NCBI RefSeq assembly: GCF_900112795.1
Contig: NZ_FONA01000015.1
Location: 1-64,000, forward strand
Direction of reading: 5' to 3'
DNA from: Thermophagus xiamenensis
Lineage (GTDB): Bacteria > Bacteroidota > Bacteroidia > Bacteroidales > Marinilabiliaceae
DNA: 64,000 nt
The notes beneath the pieces are model-generated. The model saw nothing but the letters and a program-made list of their open reading frames with translations, did no database searches and had not been told where the DNA came from. A program made the position numbers and the translations under genes. This document shows, piece by piece, positions 34,971 through 44,690 of this stretch; the first letter of the stretch is position 1, and each line of letters starts with the position of its first letter.

Positions 34971-37607
34971 ATGAGAGCGAAAGAAGTTCGACAAAAATTT
35001 TTTGATTTTTTTAGAGCCAATCAACATGTAATAGTACCCTCCGCCCCGATGGTTTTAAAAAACGATCCTACGCTAATGTTCACCAATGCCGGGATGAATC
35101 AGTTTAAGGATATCTTCCTTGGGAATCATAAGCCGGAACATCTCAGAGTTGCAAATGCACAAAAGTGTTTGAGGGTTTCAGGTAAACATAATGACCTGGA
35201 AGAAGTTGGGCGTGACAGTTATCACCATACCATGTTTGAAATGCTCGGGAACTGGTCGTTTGGTGATTACTTTAAAGAGAAGGCTATTGATTTGGCCTGG
35301 ACTTTTTTAACCCGGGAATTGGGGATTGATAAAAGCAGACTTTATGCCACCATTTTTGAGGGAGATGACACCGATAAGCTTGCTCGGGATGATGAGGCGG
35401 CGACCGCCTGGGCGAAATATCTTCCTGAAAAACATATTATTAATGGCAGTAAGAAGGATAATTTTTGGGAAATGGGAGATACCGGTCCTTGCGGTCCTTG
35501 TTCCGAAATACATATAGATTTAAGAGATGAGTATCAACGAAAAAGTCAACCCGGATATGAATTGGTAAACAAAGACCATCCCGAAGTTATTGAAATTTGG
35601 AATTTGGTATTTATCCAATACAATCGTAAAGCAGATGGTACTCTAATACCATTGCCTCAAAAGCATATCGATACCGGCATGGGTTTTGAACGCTTGTGTC
35701 GTGTGCTTCAGGGGAAAAAATCCAATTACGATACCGATATCTTTCAGCCCGTCATCAGGCAAATATCTTCAATTTCGGGTGTTGAGTACGGAGCTTCCGA
35801 TGAAACGGATATTGCCATGCGGGTTATTGCTGACCATATTCGAACCATAGCCTTTTCAATTACCGATGGTCAGCTGCCTTCCAATAATAAAGCCGGATAT
35901 GTCATTCGTCGTATTCTTCGGAGAGCTGTTCGGTATGGGTATACTTTTTTAAATATGAACCGCCCATTTATGAGTGGTTTGTTGCCGGCTTTAATCGAGA
36001 CCATGGGCGAGGCTTATCCGGAGCTTAAGGCTCAGCAAGAGCTCATAGATAAGGTGATTTATGAGGAGGAGGAGTCTTTTCTGAAAACTCTGGAAACAGG
36101 GATTACTCTTCTGAACCGGATTATCGAGGATATGCTCGGTAAGAATTATAAAGTGGTAAGTGGGAAGGTTGCCTTTGAGCTATATGATACCTATGGTTTC
36201 CCGTTGGATTTAACTGAATTAATCCTTTCAGAAAAAGGTTTGGTGGTAAACCGTCAGGAATTTGAAAAGGAGATGAATGCACAGAAAGCACGTGCCCGAA
36301 ACGCAGCTTCTGTTGAGACGGGTGACTGGATTCAGCTAAAGGAAGATGACCAGGAAGAATTTGTGGGGTATGACTATTTTGAAACCGATGTGTATATTAC
36401 CCGCTATCGCCAAATACAAGCCAAAAATAAAACTCAATATCAATTAGTTTTTAATATCACACCATTTTATGCCGAGAGTGGAGGACAAGTTGGTGACACC
36501 GGTGTCCTGAAAAATGAAAAAGAAACTATTCCTATTCTGGATACCAAAAAGGAAAATGACCTTATTGTTCATATCACCAATAAATTGCCTTCTGATTTGG
36601 GTAGTACATTTCGGGCTGTGGTAGATGTAAGTAAACGGAAAAATGCTGCCCGTAATCATACTGCCACCCACCTTTTGCATAAAGCTTTGAGAAAAGTGTT
36701 GGGACCTCATGTGGAACAGCGTGGTTCTTTGGTTCATCCAGATTATTTGAGGTTTGATTTTTCACATTTCCAAAAGGTTTCGCCTGATGAGCTGCGGCAA
36801 ATTGAAAAACTCGTTAATGCCGATATTCGTGCAAATATTAAAAGGGAAGAACATCGGGAAGTGCCGATAGATAAAGCTCGTGAAATGGGCGCCATAGCTC
36901 TTTTTGGTGAAAAATATGGTGATGTGGTACGTACCATAGGTTTTGGCGATTCCATTGAATTGTGCGGGGGGACGCATGTAGATGCTACCGGAGAAATAGG
37001 TTTTTTCAGAATTGTTGGTGAAACAGCTGTCTCGGCAGGTGTCCGGCGAATAGAAGCGGTTTCGGGCGAGAAAGCTGAAGAGTTGTCATATATTCAATCC
37101 GACCTTATAAACGAATTAGGAACATTGGTTAAGAGTAAAGGACAACTTCGCAAAAGCATCGAAAATTTGTTGCAACAAAATGCCCAACTGTCCAAACAGC
37201 TGGATGGCATGATGCAAAATTTCCTGAAAATTGAAAAACAATCACTTATTGATTCGGCAAGTGATGAAAAAGGGGTTAAAATTATTGCCTCTATTGTAAA
37301 ACCTCAACTGAGTGGGAATCTGAAGGATTTGGCTTTTCAATTAAGAAATGAATTATCTGGTGATATGATTGCTGTGTTGGGTGGCGAAGTAAAAGGAAAA
37401 CCTCAAATAGCTGTTATCCTGTCTGACTCATTAGTAAAATCCGGTAAGCTGAATGCCGTAAATCTGGTTCGTGAAATAGCAGTTGATATTCAAGGAGGAG
37501 GTGGCGGCCAACCATTTTTTGCCAGTGCCGGCGGAAAAAATCTTCAGGGTTTAGCTTCTGCTGTTGATAAAGCCCGAAAAATTATTGTAGAGAAATTAGA
37601 GGCCTAA
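34971..37607 (+). CDS. alaS: Alanine--tRNA ligase
   Basis: A complete 878-residue class II synthetase that charges tRNA-Ala. The start [14 protein letters not shown] is the standard one. Catalytic motifs: [38 protein letters not shown], and the motif 3 region with [18 protein letters not shown]. The editing domain has the zinc-binding [11 protein letters not shown] and [13 protein letters not shown], which remove mischarged serine and glycine. A coiled-coil linker follows, and the C-Ala domain ends [16 protein letters not shown] (with GG repeats). No anomaly in length or motifs. Confidence 0.98.
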   Translation: MRAKEVRQKFFDFFRANQHVIVPSAPMVLKNDPTLMFTNAGMNQFKDIFLGNHKPEHLRVANAQKCLRVSGKHNDLEEVGRDSYHHTMFEMLGNWSFGDYFKEKAIDLAWTFLTRELGIDKSRLYATIFEGDDTDKLARDDEAATAWAKYLPEKHIINGSKKDNFWEMGDTGPCGPCSEIHIDLRDEYQRKSQPGYELVNKDHPEVIEIWNLVFIQYNRKADGTLIPLPQKHIDTGMGFERLCRVLQGKKSNYDTDIFQPVIRQISSISGVEYGASDETDIAMRVIADHIRTIAFSITDGQLPSNNKAGYVIRRILRRAVRYGYTFLNMNRPFMSGLLPALIETMGEAYPELKAQQELIDKVIYEEEESFLKTLETGITLLNRIIEDMLGKNYKVVSGKVAFELYDTYGFPLDLTELILSEKGLVVNRQEFEKEMNAQKARARNAASVETGDWIQLKEDDQEEFVGYDYFETDVYITRYRQIQAKNKTQYQLVFNITPFYAESGGQVGDTGVLKNEKETIPILDTKKENDLIVHITNKLPSDLGSTFRAVVDVSKRKNAARNHTATHLLHKALRKVLGPHVEQRGSLVHPDYLRFDFSHFQKVSPDELRQIEKLVNADIRANIKREEHREVPIDKAREMGAIALFGEKYGDVVRTIGFGDSIELCGGTHVDATGEIGFFRIVGETAVSAGVRRIEAVSGEKAEELSYIQSDLINELGTLVKSKGQLRKSIENLLQQNAQLSKQLDGMMQNFLKIEKQSLIDSASDEKGVKIIASIVKPQLSGNLKDLAFQLRNELSGDMIAVLGGEVKGKPQIAVILSDSLVKSGKLNAVNLVREIAVDIQGGGGGQPFFASAGGKNLQGLASAVDKARKIIVEKLEA

Positions 37608-37782
37608 CCTATAATTTGTAAACAAATTTTGGGAAGGTGTTAATCCTAAGCATGCATTTAGGGGAGATAATTTTACTTTTTAATTATTAAACCTTCATAG
37701 CTTTAAAATATTCATCTTTCCGCTATGGCCTATACCCTGTCCTCTTTTTGTTTTAAGAAGATTTACAATCGACTAAGTGAAC

Positions 37783-39603
37783 ATGAGAATAACCAGAACA
37801 TTTGATTTACTGGAGAATCTCAGGCAAAATCACAACAAGTCTGATATTCTGGCAACCAAACGTGACGGCAACTGGATTAAATTCAGTGCCGATGATTATT
37901 CCCGAAATGCCAAAAACTTTGCTTATGGTTTGTTGGCGCTGGGATTTAAAAAAGGAGATAAGATAGCCACCATTTCCAATAACCGTCCTGAGTGGAACTT
38001 TGTGGATATGGGAATGGCCATGGCTGGCGTAGTGCACGTTCCTGTTTATCCCACCCTTGGCGAAGATGACTTTAAACACATCCTTTCCCATTCAGATGCC
38101 AAAATGCTTATCGTGGCTGATTTGGGTACTTACAGGCGGCTTCAGCCAATAGCGCGGAAAATTAGTAAGCTTAAAAAAGTTTATACTTTTAACTATTATG
38201 AGGGTATTCCGCACTGGAGTGAGATTTCAAAAGAGGGCGAGGACGCCAAAATGAAATATAAAGAAAAGCTCCAAAAGATCTCCGAATCCATTAAGCCGGA
38301 TGATTTGCTAACCATCATTTATACATCTGGCACTACCGGACTACCCAAGGGAGTAATGCTTTCTCACCGCAATATCCTGAGTAATGTTGAAGGGGTTTTC
38401 AATCTCTATCCTTTGGGACCTGACGACCGTATTTTAAGTTTCCTGCCGCTGTGTCATGTCTACGAACGCATGGTTAACTATCTTTTTCAGTGGAAGGGAT
38501 GCGGTATTTATTATGCCGAAAATTTGGGTACTATTGCACAAAACCTTGCGGAGGTGCGGGCATCGGCTTTCGTAACTGTCCCCCGGGTTATGGAGCGTAT
38601 CTATGACCGCATAGTTTCGAAGGGTGAGGATTTGAGGGGTATAAAACGACGCATCTTTTTTATGGCTCTGAAAATAGGAGAGAGGTACAGAGTCAACGGG
38701 AAACATGGTCCCTGGTATGGTCTTCGTCTGTGGATTGCCCGAAAACTGGTCTTTGCCAAATGGCAGCAAACATTTGGCGGTAAGCTGAAATTTGTTATCT
38801 CCGGCGGTGCCGCCTTGCAACCAAGGCTAAGTCGTCTTTTTTTCGCTGCAGGCATCCCACTTATGGAAGGATATGGCATGACTGAAACCTCACCTGTTAT
38901 CGCTGCTAATCATCTTAGCGAGCCCAACAGTTTGTTGATTGGCACTGTCGGGCCTGTTCTCAAAAACATTCAGGTGAAGATCGACGACGACGGAGAAATA
39001 TTGGTAAAAGGGCCGAGTGTGATGATGGGGTATTACAAGGACAAGAAAAATACCGCCGAAGTATTAGATAAAGATGGTTGGTTACATACCGGCGATATCG
39101 GAACTTTTGAAAAGGGTAAATTTCTGAAGATCACCGATCGTAAGAAAGAGATGTTTAAAACATCCAGCGGAAAGTATATTGCACCTCAGGCCATTGAGAA
39201 TATACTTAAGGAATCTTTTTTTATCGAACAGGCCATGGTGGTGGGTGAGAACGAAAAATTTGCCAGTGCTTTGATCTCTCCCAATTTTGAATACTTGCAC
39301 GTCTGGGCCAACGATCGTCATATTCATTTTCGTGATAATCAGGAATTGATACGTCATCCTGATGTTCTAAAGGTCTTTCAGAAAGAGGTTGAAAAGTACA
39401 ACAAACAGCTGGGGCGCACCGAACAGATTAAAAGATTCCGACTGGTGCATGAAGAGTGGTCGCCCGCTACCGGTGAATTGTCGCCAACCCTTAAGCTGAG
39501 ACGGCGTGTGATCTATAACAAATATGCCAATCTGCTAAGGGAAATATATAATTATGCCCCCGGTGAGGAAAACCGTGGATCCATTAAGTTTAACGATCTT
39601 TGA
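37783..39603 (+). CDS. Long-chain acyl-CoA synthetase (AMP-dependent ligase)
   Basis: A 606-residue FadD15-type enzyme that activates fatty acids to acyl-CoA through an acyl adenylate. Motifs: TIIYTSGTTGLPKGVMLSH (the AMP-binding P-loop), FLPLCHVYERM, MEGYGMTETSP, DGWLHTGDIG with the hinge ITDRKKEMFKTSSGKYI. The C-terminal subdomain is complete and ends with the lysine-containing ELSPTLKLRRR. I choose the ATG at 37783 over a GTG two codons upstream. It stands after alaS with 175 bases between. In Bacteroidota such enzymes salvage exogenous fatty acids. Confidence 0.94.
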   Translation: MRITRTFDLLENLRQNHNKSDILATKRDGNWIKFSADDYSRNAKNFAYGLLALGFKKGDKIATISNNRPEWNFVDMGMAMAGVVHVPVYPTLGEDDFKHILSHSDAKMLIVADLGTYRRLQPIARKISKLKKVYTFNYYEGIPHWSEISKEGEDAKMKYKEKLQKISESIKPDDLLTIIYTSGTTGLPKGVMLSHRNILSNVEGVFNLYPLGPDDRILSFLPLCHVYERMVNYLFQWKGCGIYYAENLGTIAQNLAEVRASAFVTVPRVMERIYDRIVSKGEDLRGIKRRIFFMALKIGERYRVNGKHGPWYGLRLWIARKLVFAKWQQTFGGKLKFVISGGAALQPRLSRLFFAAGIPLMEGYGMTETSPVIAANHLSEPNSLLIGTVGPVLKNIQVKIDDDGEILVKGPSVMMGYYKDKKNTAEVLDKDGWLHTGDIGTFEKGKFLKITDRKKEMFKTSSGKYIAPQAIENILKESFFIEQAMVVGENEKFASALISPNFEYLHVWANDRHIHFRDNQELIRHPDVLKVFQKEVEKYNKQLGRTEQIKRFRLVHEEWSPATGELSPTLKLRRRVIYNKYANLLREIYNYAPGEENRGSIKFNDL

Positions 39604-39680
39604 TTTTTAGGCGTTCCGGCTTGTTGTGTATCTGGTGATTTTGAGGTAACTTCGGGGTAAATCAGATTAACTTTTGTATT

Positions 39681-40058
39681 ATGGAAGAAGATCAACTGGT
39701 TACCATTGCCACATTTAGCTTTGCCCCTCAAATGGGGCTGGTACGCAGCAAGCTGGAGTCGGAAGGGATCGAATGCTTTGTTAAAGATGAACTTGTTTCG
39801 CAAACCTACATCTATAATGCCGTGGGGGGAATAAAGCTTCAGGTAAAGGCGAGTGATGCTCAACGAGCCACCTCCATTGTAGAAGAGATGGGTATCTTCG
39901 ATATACCCGACCCCAAGCCTTCCCGCATGGTAAGATTCGACAGGATGACCCGTCGGCTCCCATTGTTCGGAAAGCTTGATTTGGGCATCCGTTTCTTCGC
40001 TTTCCTGGTCCTTTTGGCCGTGGTGCTTGTGTTTGTTTATATCTTGCTGATAGTATAA
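39681..40058 (+). CDS. DUF2007-domain protein with C-terminal membrane span
   Basis: A 125-residue protein. The N-terminal 75 residues match the DUF2007 ('putative signal transducing protein') fold: LVTIATFSFAPQMGLVRSKLESEGIECFVKDE and GGIKLQVKASDAQRATSIVEEMG, a ferredoxin-like module like those that bind small ligands or PII-type partners. After a basic linker the protein ends in one hydrophobic helix (FFAFLVLLAVVLVFVYILLIV). Its function is unknown. It follows the acyl-CoA ligase by 77 bases and is probably on the same transcript. The 23-bp array begins about 100 bases after its stop. Confidence 0.85.
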   Translation: MEEDQLVTIATFSFAPQMGLVRSKLESEGIECFVKDELVSQTYIYNAVGGIKLQVKASDAQRATSIVEEMGIFDIPDPKPSRMVRFDRMTRRLPLFGKLDLGIRFFAFLVLLAVVLVFVYILLIV

Positions 40059-40160
40059 TTCATTTTGTCGGTAATATTTGTCGTCTTTCCTCTGAATCTC
40101 CCGATAATAGTTTTGTTAAGTGCTTAGGAACCAATTTTCCTGAGCACTCCCTCTTTCTGT

Positions 40161-40781
40161 AAAGGGAAAGCGTTTCCCCCGATAAAGGGAAAGTGTTTCC
40201 CCCGGAAAAGGGAAAGCGTTTCCCCCGATAAAGGGAAAGCGTTTCCCCCGGTAAAGGGAAAGCGTTTCCCCCGATAAAGGGAAAGTGTTTCCCCCGGAAA
40301 AGGGAAAGCGTTTCCCCCGATAAAGGGAAAGCGTTTCCCTCGGTAAAGGGAAAGTGTTTCCCTCGATAAAGGGAAAGCGTTTCCCCCGGTAAAGGGAAAG
40401 TGTTTCCCCCGATAAAGGGAAAGCGTTTCCCCCGATAAAGGGAAAGTGTTTCCCCCGATAAAGGGAAAGCGTTTCCCCCGGTAAAGGGAAAGTGTTTCCC
40501 CCGATAAAGGGAAAGCGTTTCCCCCGATAAAGGGAAAGTGTTTCCCCCGATAAAGGGAAAGCGTTTCCCCCGGTAAAGGGAAAGTGTTTCCCCCGATAAA
40601 GGGAAAGCGTTTCCCCCGATAAAGGGAAAGTGTTTCCCCCGATAAAGGGAAAGCGTTTCCCCCGGTAAAGGGAAAGCGTTTCCCCCGATAAAGGGAAAGC
40701 GTTTCCCCCGATAAAGGGAAAGTGTTTCCCCCGATAAAGGGAAAGCGTTTCCCTCGATAAAGGGAAAGTGTTTCCCCCGGT
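40161..40781 (-). repeat. 23-bp tandem repeat, 27 copies
   Basis: Exactly 27 units of 23 bases, consensus AAAGGGAAAGYGTTTCCCCC plus GRT. Each unit contains the near-palindrome GGGAAA-GYG-TTTCCC, so every copy can form a 6-bp hairpin with a 3-base loop. Variation is limited to C/T in the loop, GAT/GGT at the unit end, and rare CCCTC. The units abut with no spacers. Period and GGGAAAG core match the nine-copy array at 1827-2033. On the minus strand all three frames are stop-free, which yields a spurious 244-codon frame. Confidence 0.97.
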
Positions 40782-41049
40782 AAAGGTTAGTCATTTACAT
40801 TTTACAAAGAGTTGGAAATTTGTTTTTACCGGTATTTGTCAGAATTCCACCCTGTGGTAGTGTTTAAACCCGCATTATGCATTTAGAATTTTGGTTTCAA
40901 AAAAAGAAAAATGTCTGTTTTAGAGTTGTCCTATAAAGGGTAAGTCTACACATATTTTCTAAATAATTATAAATTCAACAAATAAATAATTGAAGGAGAA
41001 ACCCCACAATCATTAGGGTGTGCATGGAGTCTCAACAACCATAAGAAAA

Positions 41050-41661
41050 ATGGAAAAATACAAAAACAAATACCGTATTGCCTCTGCCCGCGCCCCCTTT
41101 GGGGATTACAGATGGAATGCCGCCTGTTTTGTTACCATTTGCACCAAAAACCGGATTTGTTGGTTTGGAAAAATTTCTAACGGGGTGATGAAATTATCTG
41201 CCATTGGGGAAATTGTTAATGCCGAATGGTTGAAAACATTCAAAATACGCCCTGATATGAATTTATTCATGGGCGAATATGTTGTAATGCCCAACCATTT
41301 TCACGCCATTATTGGCATCGGGGAAAATCAATACAATACGCAACGGGAAATGCAACGGGGGGCCCAATGGTGGGCCCAACGTAGGGACGCAATGCATTGC
41401 GTCCCTACCGATAAAACCGACAAAACCAACGATAACAATCATCCCATGAACCAATTTGGGCCCCAATCCAAAAATTTGGCATCCATCATTCGTGGTTTCA
41501 AATCTGCCATCACCCAAAAGGCCCGTCAAATTTATCCCGATTTTGCGTGGCAACCCAGATATTACGACCATATTATTAGAAACAAACAATCATTTCAAAA
41601 AATAACAACCTATATTAAAAACAACCCTGCCAAATGGAAAAATGATAAATTTCACAGATAA
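41050..41661 (+). CDS. REP-associated tyrosine transposase (RAYT, Y1/TnpA-REP family)
   Basis: A 203-residue domesticated HUH single-strand nuclease. The histidine pair is in EYVVMPNHFHAIIGIG and the catalytic tyrosine region is QPRYYDHIIRNKQSFQKIT; RIASARAPFGDYRWNAACFVTICTKNR is the typical N-terminus. Such enzymes cut and join REP-type hairpins. The variable loop between the HUH half and the C-terminal half is partly encoded by a perfect palindrome (41381-41408, giving RRDAMHCVPT). A 27-copy 23-bp array lies 270 bases upstream and a six-copy 41-bp array starts 22 bases after the stop. I use the ATG at 41050; a GTG at 41020 is in frame. All catalytic residues are present, so it may be active. 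Confidence 0.9.
   Translation: MEKYKNKYRIASARAPFGDYRWNAACFVTICTKNRICWFGKISNGVMKLSAIGEIVNAEWLKTFKIRPDMNLFMGEYVVMPNHFHAIIGIGENQYNTQREMQRGAQWWAQRRDAMHCVPTDKTDKTNDNNHPMNQFGPQSKNLASIIRGFKSAITQKARQIYPDFAWQPRYYDHIIRNKQSFQKITTYIKNNPAKWKNDKFHR
41381..41408. repeat. Perfect 28-bp palindrome inside the RAYT gene
   Basis: The left arm GTAGGGACGCAATG (41381-41394) is followed at once by its exact reverse complement (41395-41408), with no loop. It starts with GTAG, the tetranucleotide known at the foot of REP hairpins in enterobacterial REP/RAYT systems. Its centre, GACGCAATGCATTGC, recurs at 41681-41695 just after the gene. Confidence 0.95.
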
Positions 41662-41682
41662 AATCAGAAAACATTGAACAGA

Positions 41683-41930
41683 CGCAATGCATTGCAACGC
41701 TGCAGCGAGGTTTCGGCGACTCCCGAAGGCCATTGCAACGCTGCAGGAAGGTTTCGGCAACTCCCGAAGGCCATTACATCGCTGCAGGAAGGTTTCGGCA
41801 ACTCCCGAAGGCCATTACAACTCTGCAGGAAGGTTTCGGGAACTCCCGAAGGTCATTGCAACGCTGCAGGAAGGTTTCAAATCACTCTGGAAGCCATTGC
41901 AACGCTGCAGCGAGGTTTCAAAGAAAATAT
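41683..41930 (+). repeat. 41-bp tandem repeat, 6 copies
   Basis: CTGCAG recurs at 41700, 41741, 41782, 41823, 41864 and 41905, exactly 41 bases apart, within units of the form CCATTGCAACGCTGCAGGAA followed by GGTTTCGGCAACTCCCGAAG. CTCCCGAAG and its neighbours are varied in the fifth copy. The array begins right at the CGCAATGCATTGC palindrome core, 22 bases after the RAYT stop. Period 41 is not a multiple of 3, so open frames over it are repeat translations. Confidence 0.95.
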
Positions 41931-42158
41931 TCACTGAGCTGTGTTCCCGGTAAAATAATTAGTATAACGTCATGGCAAAATCATAGTTCAACTTCTCTGG
42001 TTTTGAGAAAAAATTAATCAGGACACAGTTAGATGAACACTACCTCAAGCGGGTTATTATGCAATTGTTATGATGATTTAACGATGTCGGTCGTTGTTAA
42101 AAGTCAGAAAGGGGTTAAATTTAGCCTGGATTTGTTGAATGGTTAATTTGTTGAATAG

Positions 42159-44300
42159 ATGATGATTCGCCGGAAAGAATCTGTATGGAGGAAGATAAAT
42201 TTACGCGGCAGGTGGCTGCGGGTCTTTTTGATGCATCCCGATTGGTTGATGGCCGCCAAGGCAACGGCAGTGATGGGCGTTGTAATACTTCCGCTGGAAA
42301 TATTGGGTTATTCGTTTTTTGCAGTGACAACCGCCTTAGGGGTTCTTGCCGGCGCATTGTCGGAGACGGATGACCATCCGCGGGGTCGGGTCAAATCGTT
42401 GGCCTTAAAGGTGGTGAGTTTTGGGGTGTCCAGTCTGTCGGTGGAGCTGTTGCGACCCTGGCCGGTTTTGCTGGGTGGAGGTCTGGGCTTATCAACCATC
42501 GTGTTTATTTTGGCGGGCGGCATGGGCGAACGATACCGGGGTGTCACTTTCGGAGCAATATTGGTGGGGATATATGCCATGATAGGTTCCGGAATCAGCC
42601 CTGCCTGGTATTGGCAACCCATATTATTGCCTGGTGGTGCATTGTTTTACGGTCTTATATCGTTGGGTATTCTTTATCTTCATCCATACCGGTTACTGGA
42701 CGAACATCTCGGGCGCGGCTATATGGCGCTGTCGCGTTACCTGGATGAAAAATCGCATCTGTTCCCAAGTGATAGGGATAATCAGCGGGAGGTGAGGGCA
42801 AGGCTGGCATTACTCAACGTTGAAATGGTTAATACTCTCGATAGGATTAAAGAGGTGTTGAACAGCTATCGCGATGCAATGGACGATGAGTCGGATTTGG
42901 CACCATGGTTTCATTATTTCATGGTTTTACAGGCGTTGCATGAGCGGGCGGCCTCTTCGCACGAGCGTTACGACCTGTTGAGTAACGATCCTCGTAGCCG
43001 AGAGATGATGGAAATGATTGGTCATACCCTGCATGAACTGGCGCATGCTTCACGTAAGTTTGCCGATGCTCTGTTGACTGGTAGCGATTATCAGCCGCCG
43101 GCATCTGTGGGGTGGATCATTCAGTCCCTTTTTAATAAAATAGAGACCTTTGGTCTGGAGAAGAATCATCCGTTGCGCCTTCTGGCAGCCAATCTGGAAC
43201 AAGCCAATGCATCCTTTTCGAGGCTGGCATCGGTCCCCCGGGTCCCTGTTTTGCCCCGACTGTTGCGCGATGATCGTCCGTTGTGGAAGAAGTTTCAGGA
43301 TCAGCTAAGCTGGAGACATCCCAGATTACGTTATGCCATTCGACTTGCCATCTGTTTCTGGATAGGATTTTTGATCAGTGAGGTGGCGGACATTGAAAAG
43401 GGAGAATGGATCATTCTGACGGTTTTGTTTGTGTTACAGCCCAGCTACAGTGCCACCCGACGACGTTTGTTCCAGCGGGTAATCGGCACCCTTTCGGGTG
43501 TGATTTCAGGTATTCTTATCGTTAAATTACTGACGTTACCGGGACAGGTATTGCTAATGCTGACCTCTGCCTTTTTATTCTTTGTATGGCTAAAACGTCA
43601 ATATTCAGTTTCTGTGGTGTTTATCACCATTTTTGTTTTGTGCGCTTTTAATCTGATATCCAATATGGGGGTTGCCGTAATGTGGCCTCGACTGGCTGAT
43701 ACGCTGATAGGAGCTTTTCTGGCCATGGCGAGTGTTCGTTTATTCTGGCACCAGTGGCAATACAAAAAACTGCCGCAGTTATTGTCCGATGCGTTGGAGA
43801 AAAACAGAGCCTATTTTAAGGCGATACTTGCCGAATATGAACATCCAAATACAACAGATGACCTGGCATACCGTATAGCCAGGCGAAAAGCGCATCAGGC
43901 GGATAATGCCCTGGCAATGGCATGGCAGGATATTCAAACCGAGCCTAAGAAATATCGGCAGTTTCATCAAAGGGCATTTAAGATGACTTACCTGAATCAC
44001 GCCTTGCTATCCTTTATCTCAGCTTTTGGTGCTCATCGAGGAAGTGTCATTGATAATACGGGTGAAATCATTATTCCCGGCAAAAAAATCCTTGATTTAC
44101 TGGGGAATAAATCTCTGTCACCCCAAGAAAGACATGCCCACATGCGTGATGTGGTCAATGAGTTGCAGGAACGGTTGAAACACCATCCTTCAAAAACCTT
44201 TCAGCAACAGCAAATTCTTCTGTATAATATTGCAGATATCGGTCGCCGGTTAGCAGAAGAGACTGCGGATGACTACTCTTCTTCAAACATCATAGAATAG
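42159..44300 (+). CDS. FUSC/YccS-like inner-membrane protein
   Basis: A 713-residue protein of the FUSC (YccS/YhfK, aromatic-acid-exporter-like) family. It has two membrane modules of about six helices each: residues 30-175 (with ALGVLAGALSETDDHPRGR) and 395-530 (with CFWIGFLISEVADIEKGEWIILTVLFVLQPSYSATRRRLFQRV, the family hallmark). Each is followed by a long soluble helical domain. Members are proposed to export aromatic acids or to help envelope functions; no substrate can be assigned. The gene is richer in G+C than its surroundings: one row I counted (42361-42420) has 35 of 60, against 19 of 60 at 50941-51000. Its 3' end overlaps the convergent thioredoxin gene by 28 bases. Confidence 0.87.
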   Translation: MMIRRKESVWRKINLRGRWLRVFLMHPDWLMAAKATAVMGVVILPLEILGYSFFAVTTALGVLAGALSETDDHPRGRVKSLALKVVSFGVSSLSVELLRPWPVLLGGGLGLSTIVFILAGGMGERYRGVTFGAILVGIYAMIGSGISPAWYWQPILLPGGALFYGLISLGILYLHPYRLLDEHLGRGYMALSRYLDEKSHLFPSDRDNQREVRARLALLNVEMVNTLDRIKEVLNSYRDAMDDESDLAPWFHYFMVLQALHERAASSHERYDLLSNDPRSREMMEMIGHTLHELAHASRKFADALLTGSDYQPPASVGWIIQSLFNKIETFGLEKNHPLRLLAANLEQANASFSRLASVPRVPVLPRLLRDDRPLWKKFQDQLSWRHPRLRYAIRLAICFWIGFLISEVADIEKGEWIILTVLFVLQPSYSATRRRLFQRVIGTLSGVISGILIVKLLTLPGQVLLMLTSAFLFFVWLKRQYSVSVVFITIFVLCAFNLISNMGVAVMWPRLADTLIGAFLAMASVRLFWHQWQYKKLPQLLSDALEKNRAYFKAILAEYEHPNTTDDLAYRIARRKAHQADNALAMAWQDIQTEPKKYRQFHQRAFKMTYLNHALLSFISAFGAHRGSVIDNTGEIIIPGKKILDLLGNKSLSPQERHAHMRDVVNELQERLKHHPSKTFQQQQILLYNIADIGRRLAEETADDYSSSNIIE

Positions 44301-44608
44301 GGGCGCTCAATGGCCTGTGCCAGCTCCTCAACCCCCATGTTGCGACTGAAACGAAAAGTTTCTCTGCCCTCAAAGAAGACCAGCACGGTGGGAACGGCAA
44401 AGATGCGGTTCTGTGCCGCCACTTCAGGTTGCTCCACTGTGTTGCAGTAATACATGCTCATGGAGGGATAATTCTCCTTTAGCATTTTCTCTACTTTTGG
44501 TTTCAATACCTTGCATACACCACATTGTTCATGAGAGAAATAGACCAGAACGGCCGGTTCAGAAGATACTACTTGATTAAAGTGTTCGGGTGATTGTATG
44601 TTGTTCAT
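44273..44608 (-). CDS. Thioredoxin-family protein
   Basis: A 111-residue cytosolic thioredoxin-fold protein with a CGVC active site (HEQCGVCKVLKPKVEKML) and the cis-proline loop FAVPTVLVFFEGRE. The dipeptide between the cysteines is Gly-Val, not the Gly-Pro of true thioredoxins, so its redox potential or partner likely differs. I start at MNNIQSPEHF (44608); the frame extends to 44668 without a family match. The last 28 bases overlap the end of the convergent FUSC gene. It lies downstream of ispF on the same strand. Confidence 0.88.
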   Translation of the reverse strand: MNNIQSPEHFNQVVSSEPAVLVYFSHEQCGVCKVLKPKVEKMLKENYPSMSMYYCNTVEQPEVAAQNRIFAVPTVLVFFEGRETFRFSRNMGVEELAQAIERPYSMMFEEE

Positions 44609-44690
44609 CGAAGTATCTGGTTTAAAGTTAATGGTAGTTATCGGTTGAATGTTGACGAGTAATGCCAAGGGTTAGACAGCTAAGGGTGGT

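Noticed and set aside
40161-40781. CRISPR array
   Set aside because: Units abut with no unique spacers and the period is only 23 bp. The same applies to the arrays at 1827-2033 and 41683-41930.
40060-40794. A 244-codon minus-strand frame with a 23-residue repeat
   Set aside because: It is the translation of the 23-bp array: with a 23-bp period all three minus-strand frames are stop-free. There is no signal, ribosome-binding site or non-repeat domain.
41674-42017. Three plus-strand frames of about 90 codons after the RAYT gene
   Set aside because: They are translations of the 41-bp array in three frames.
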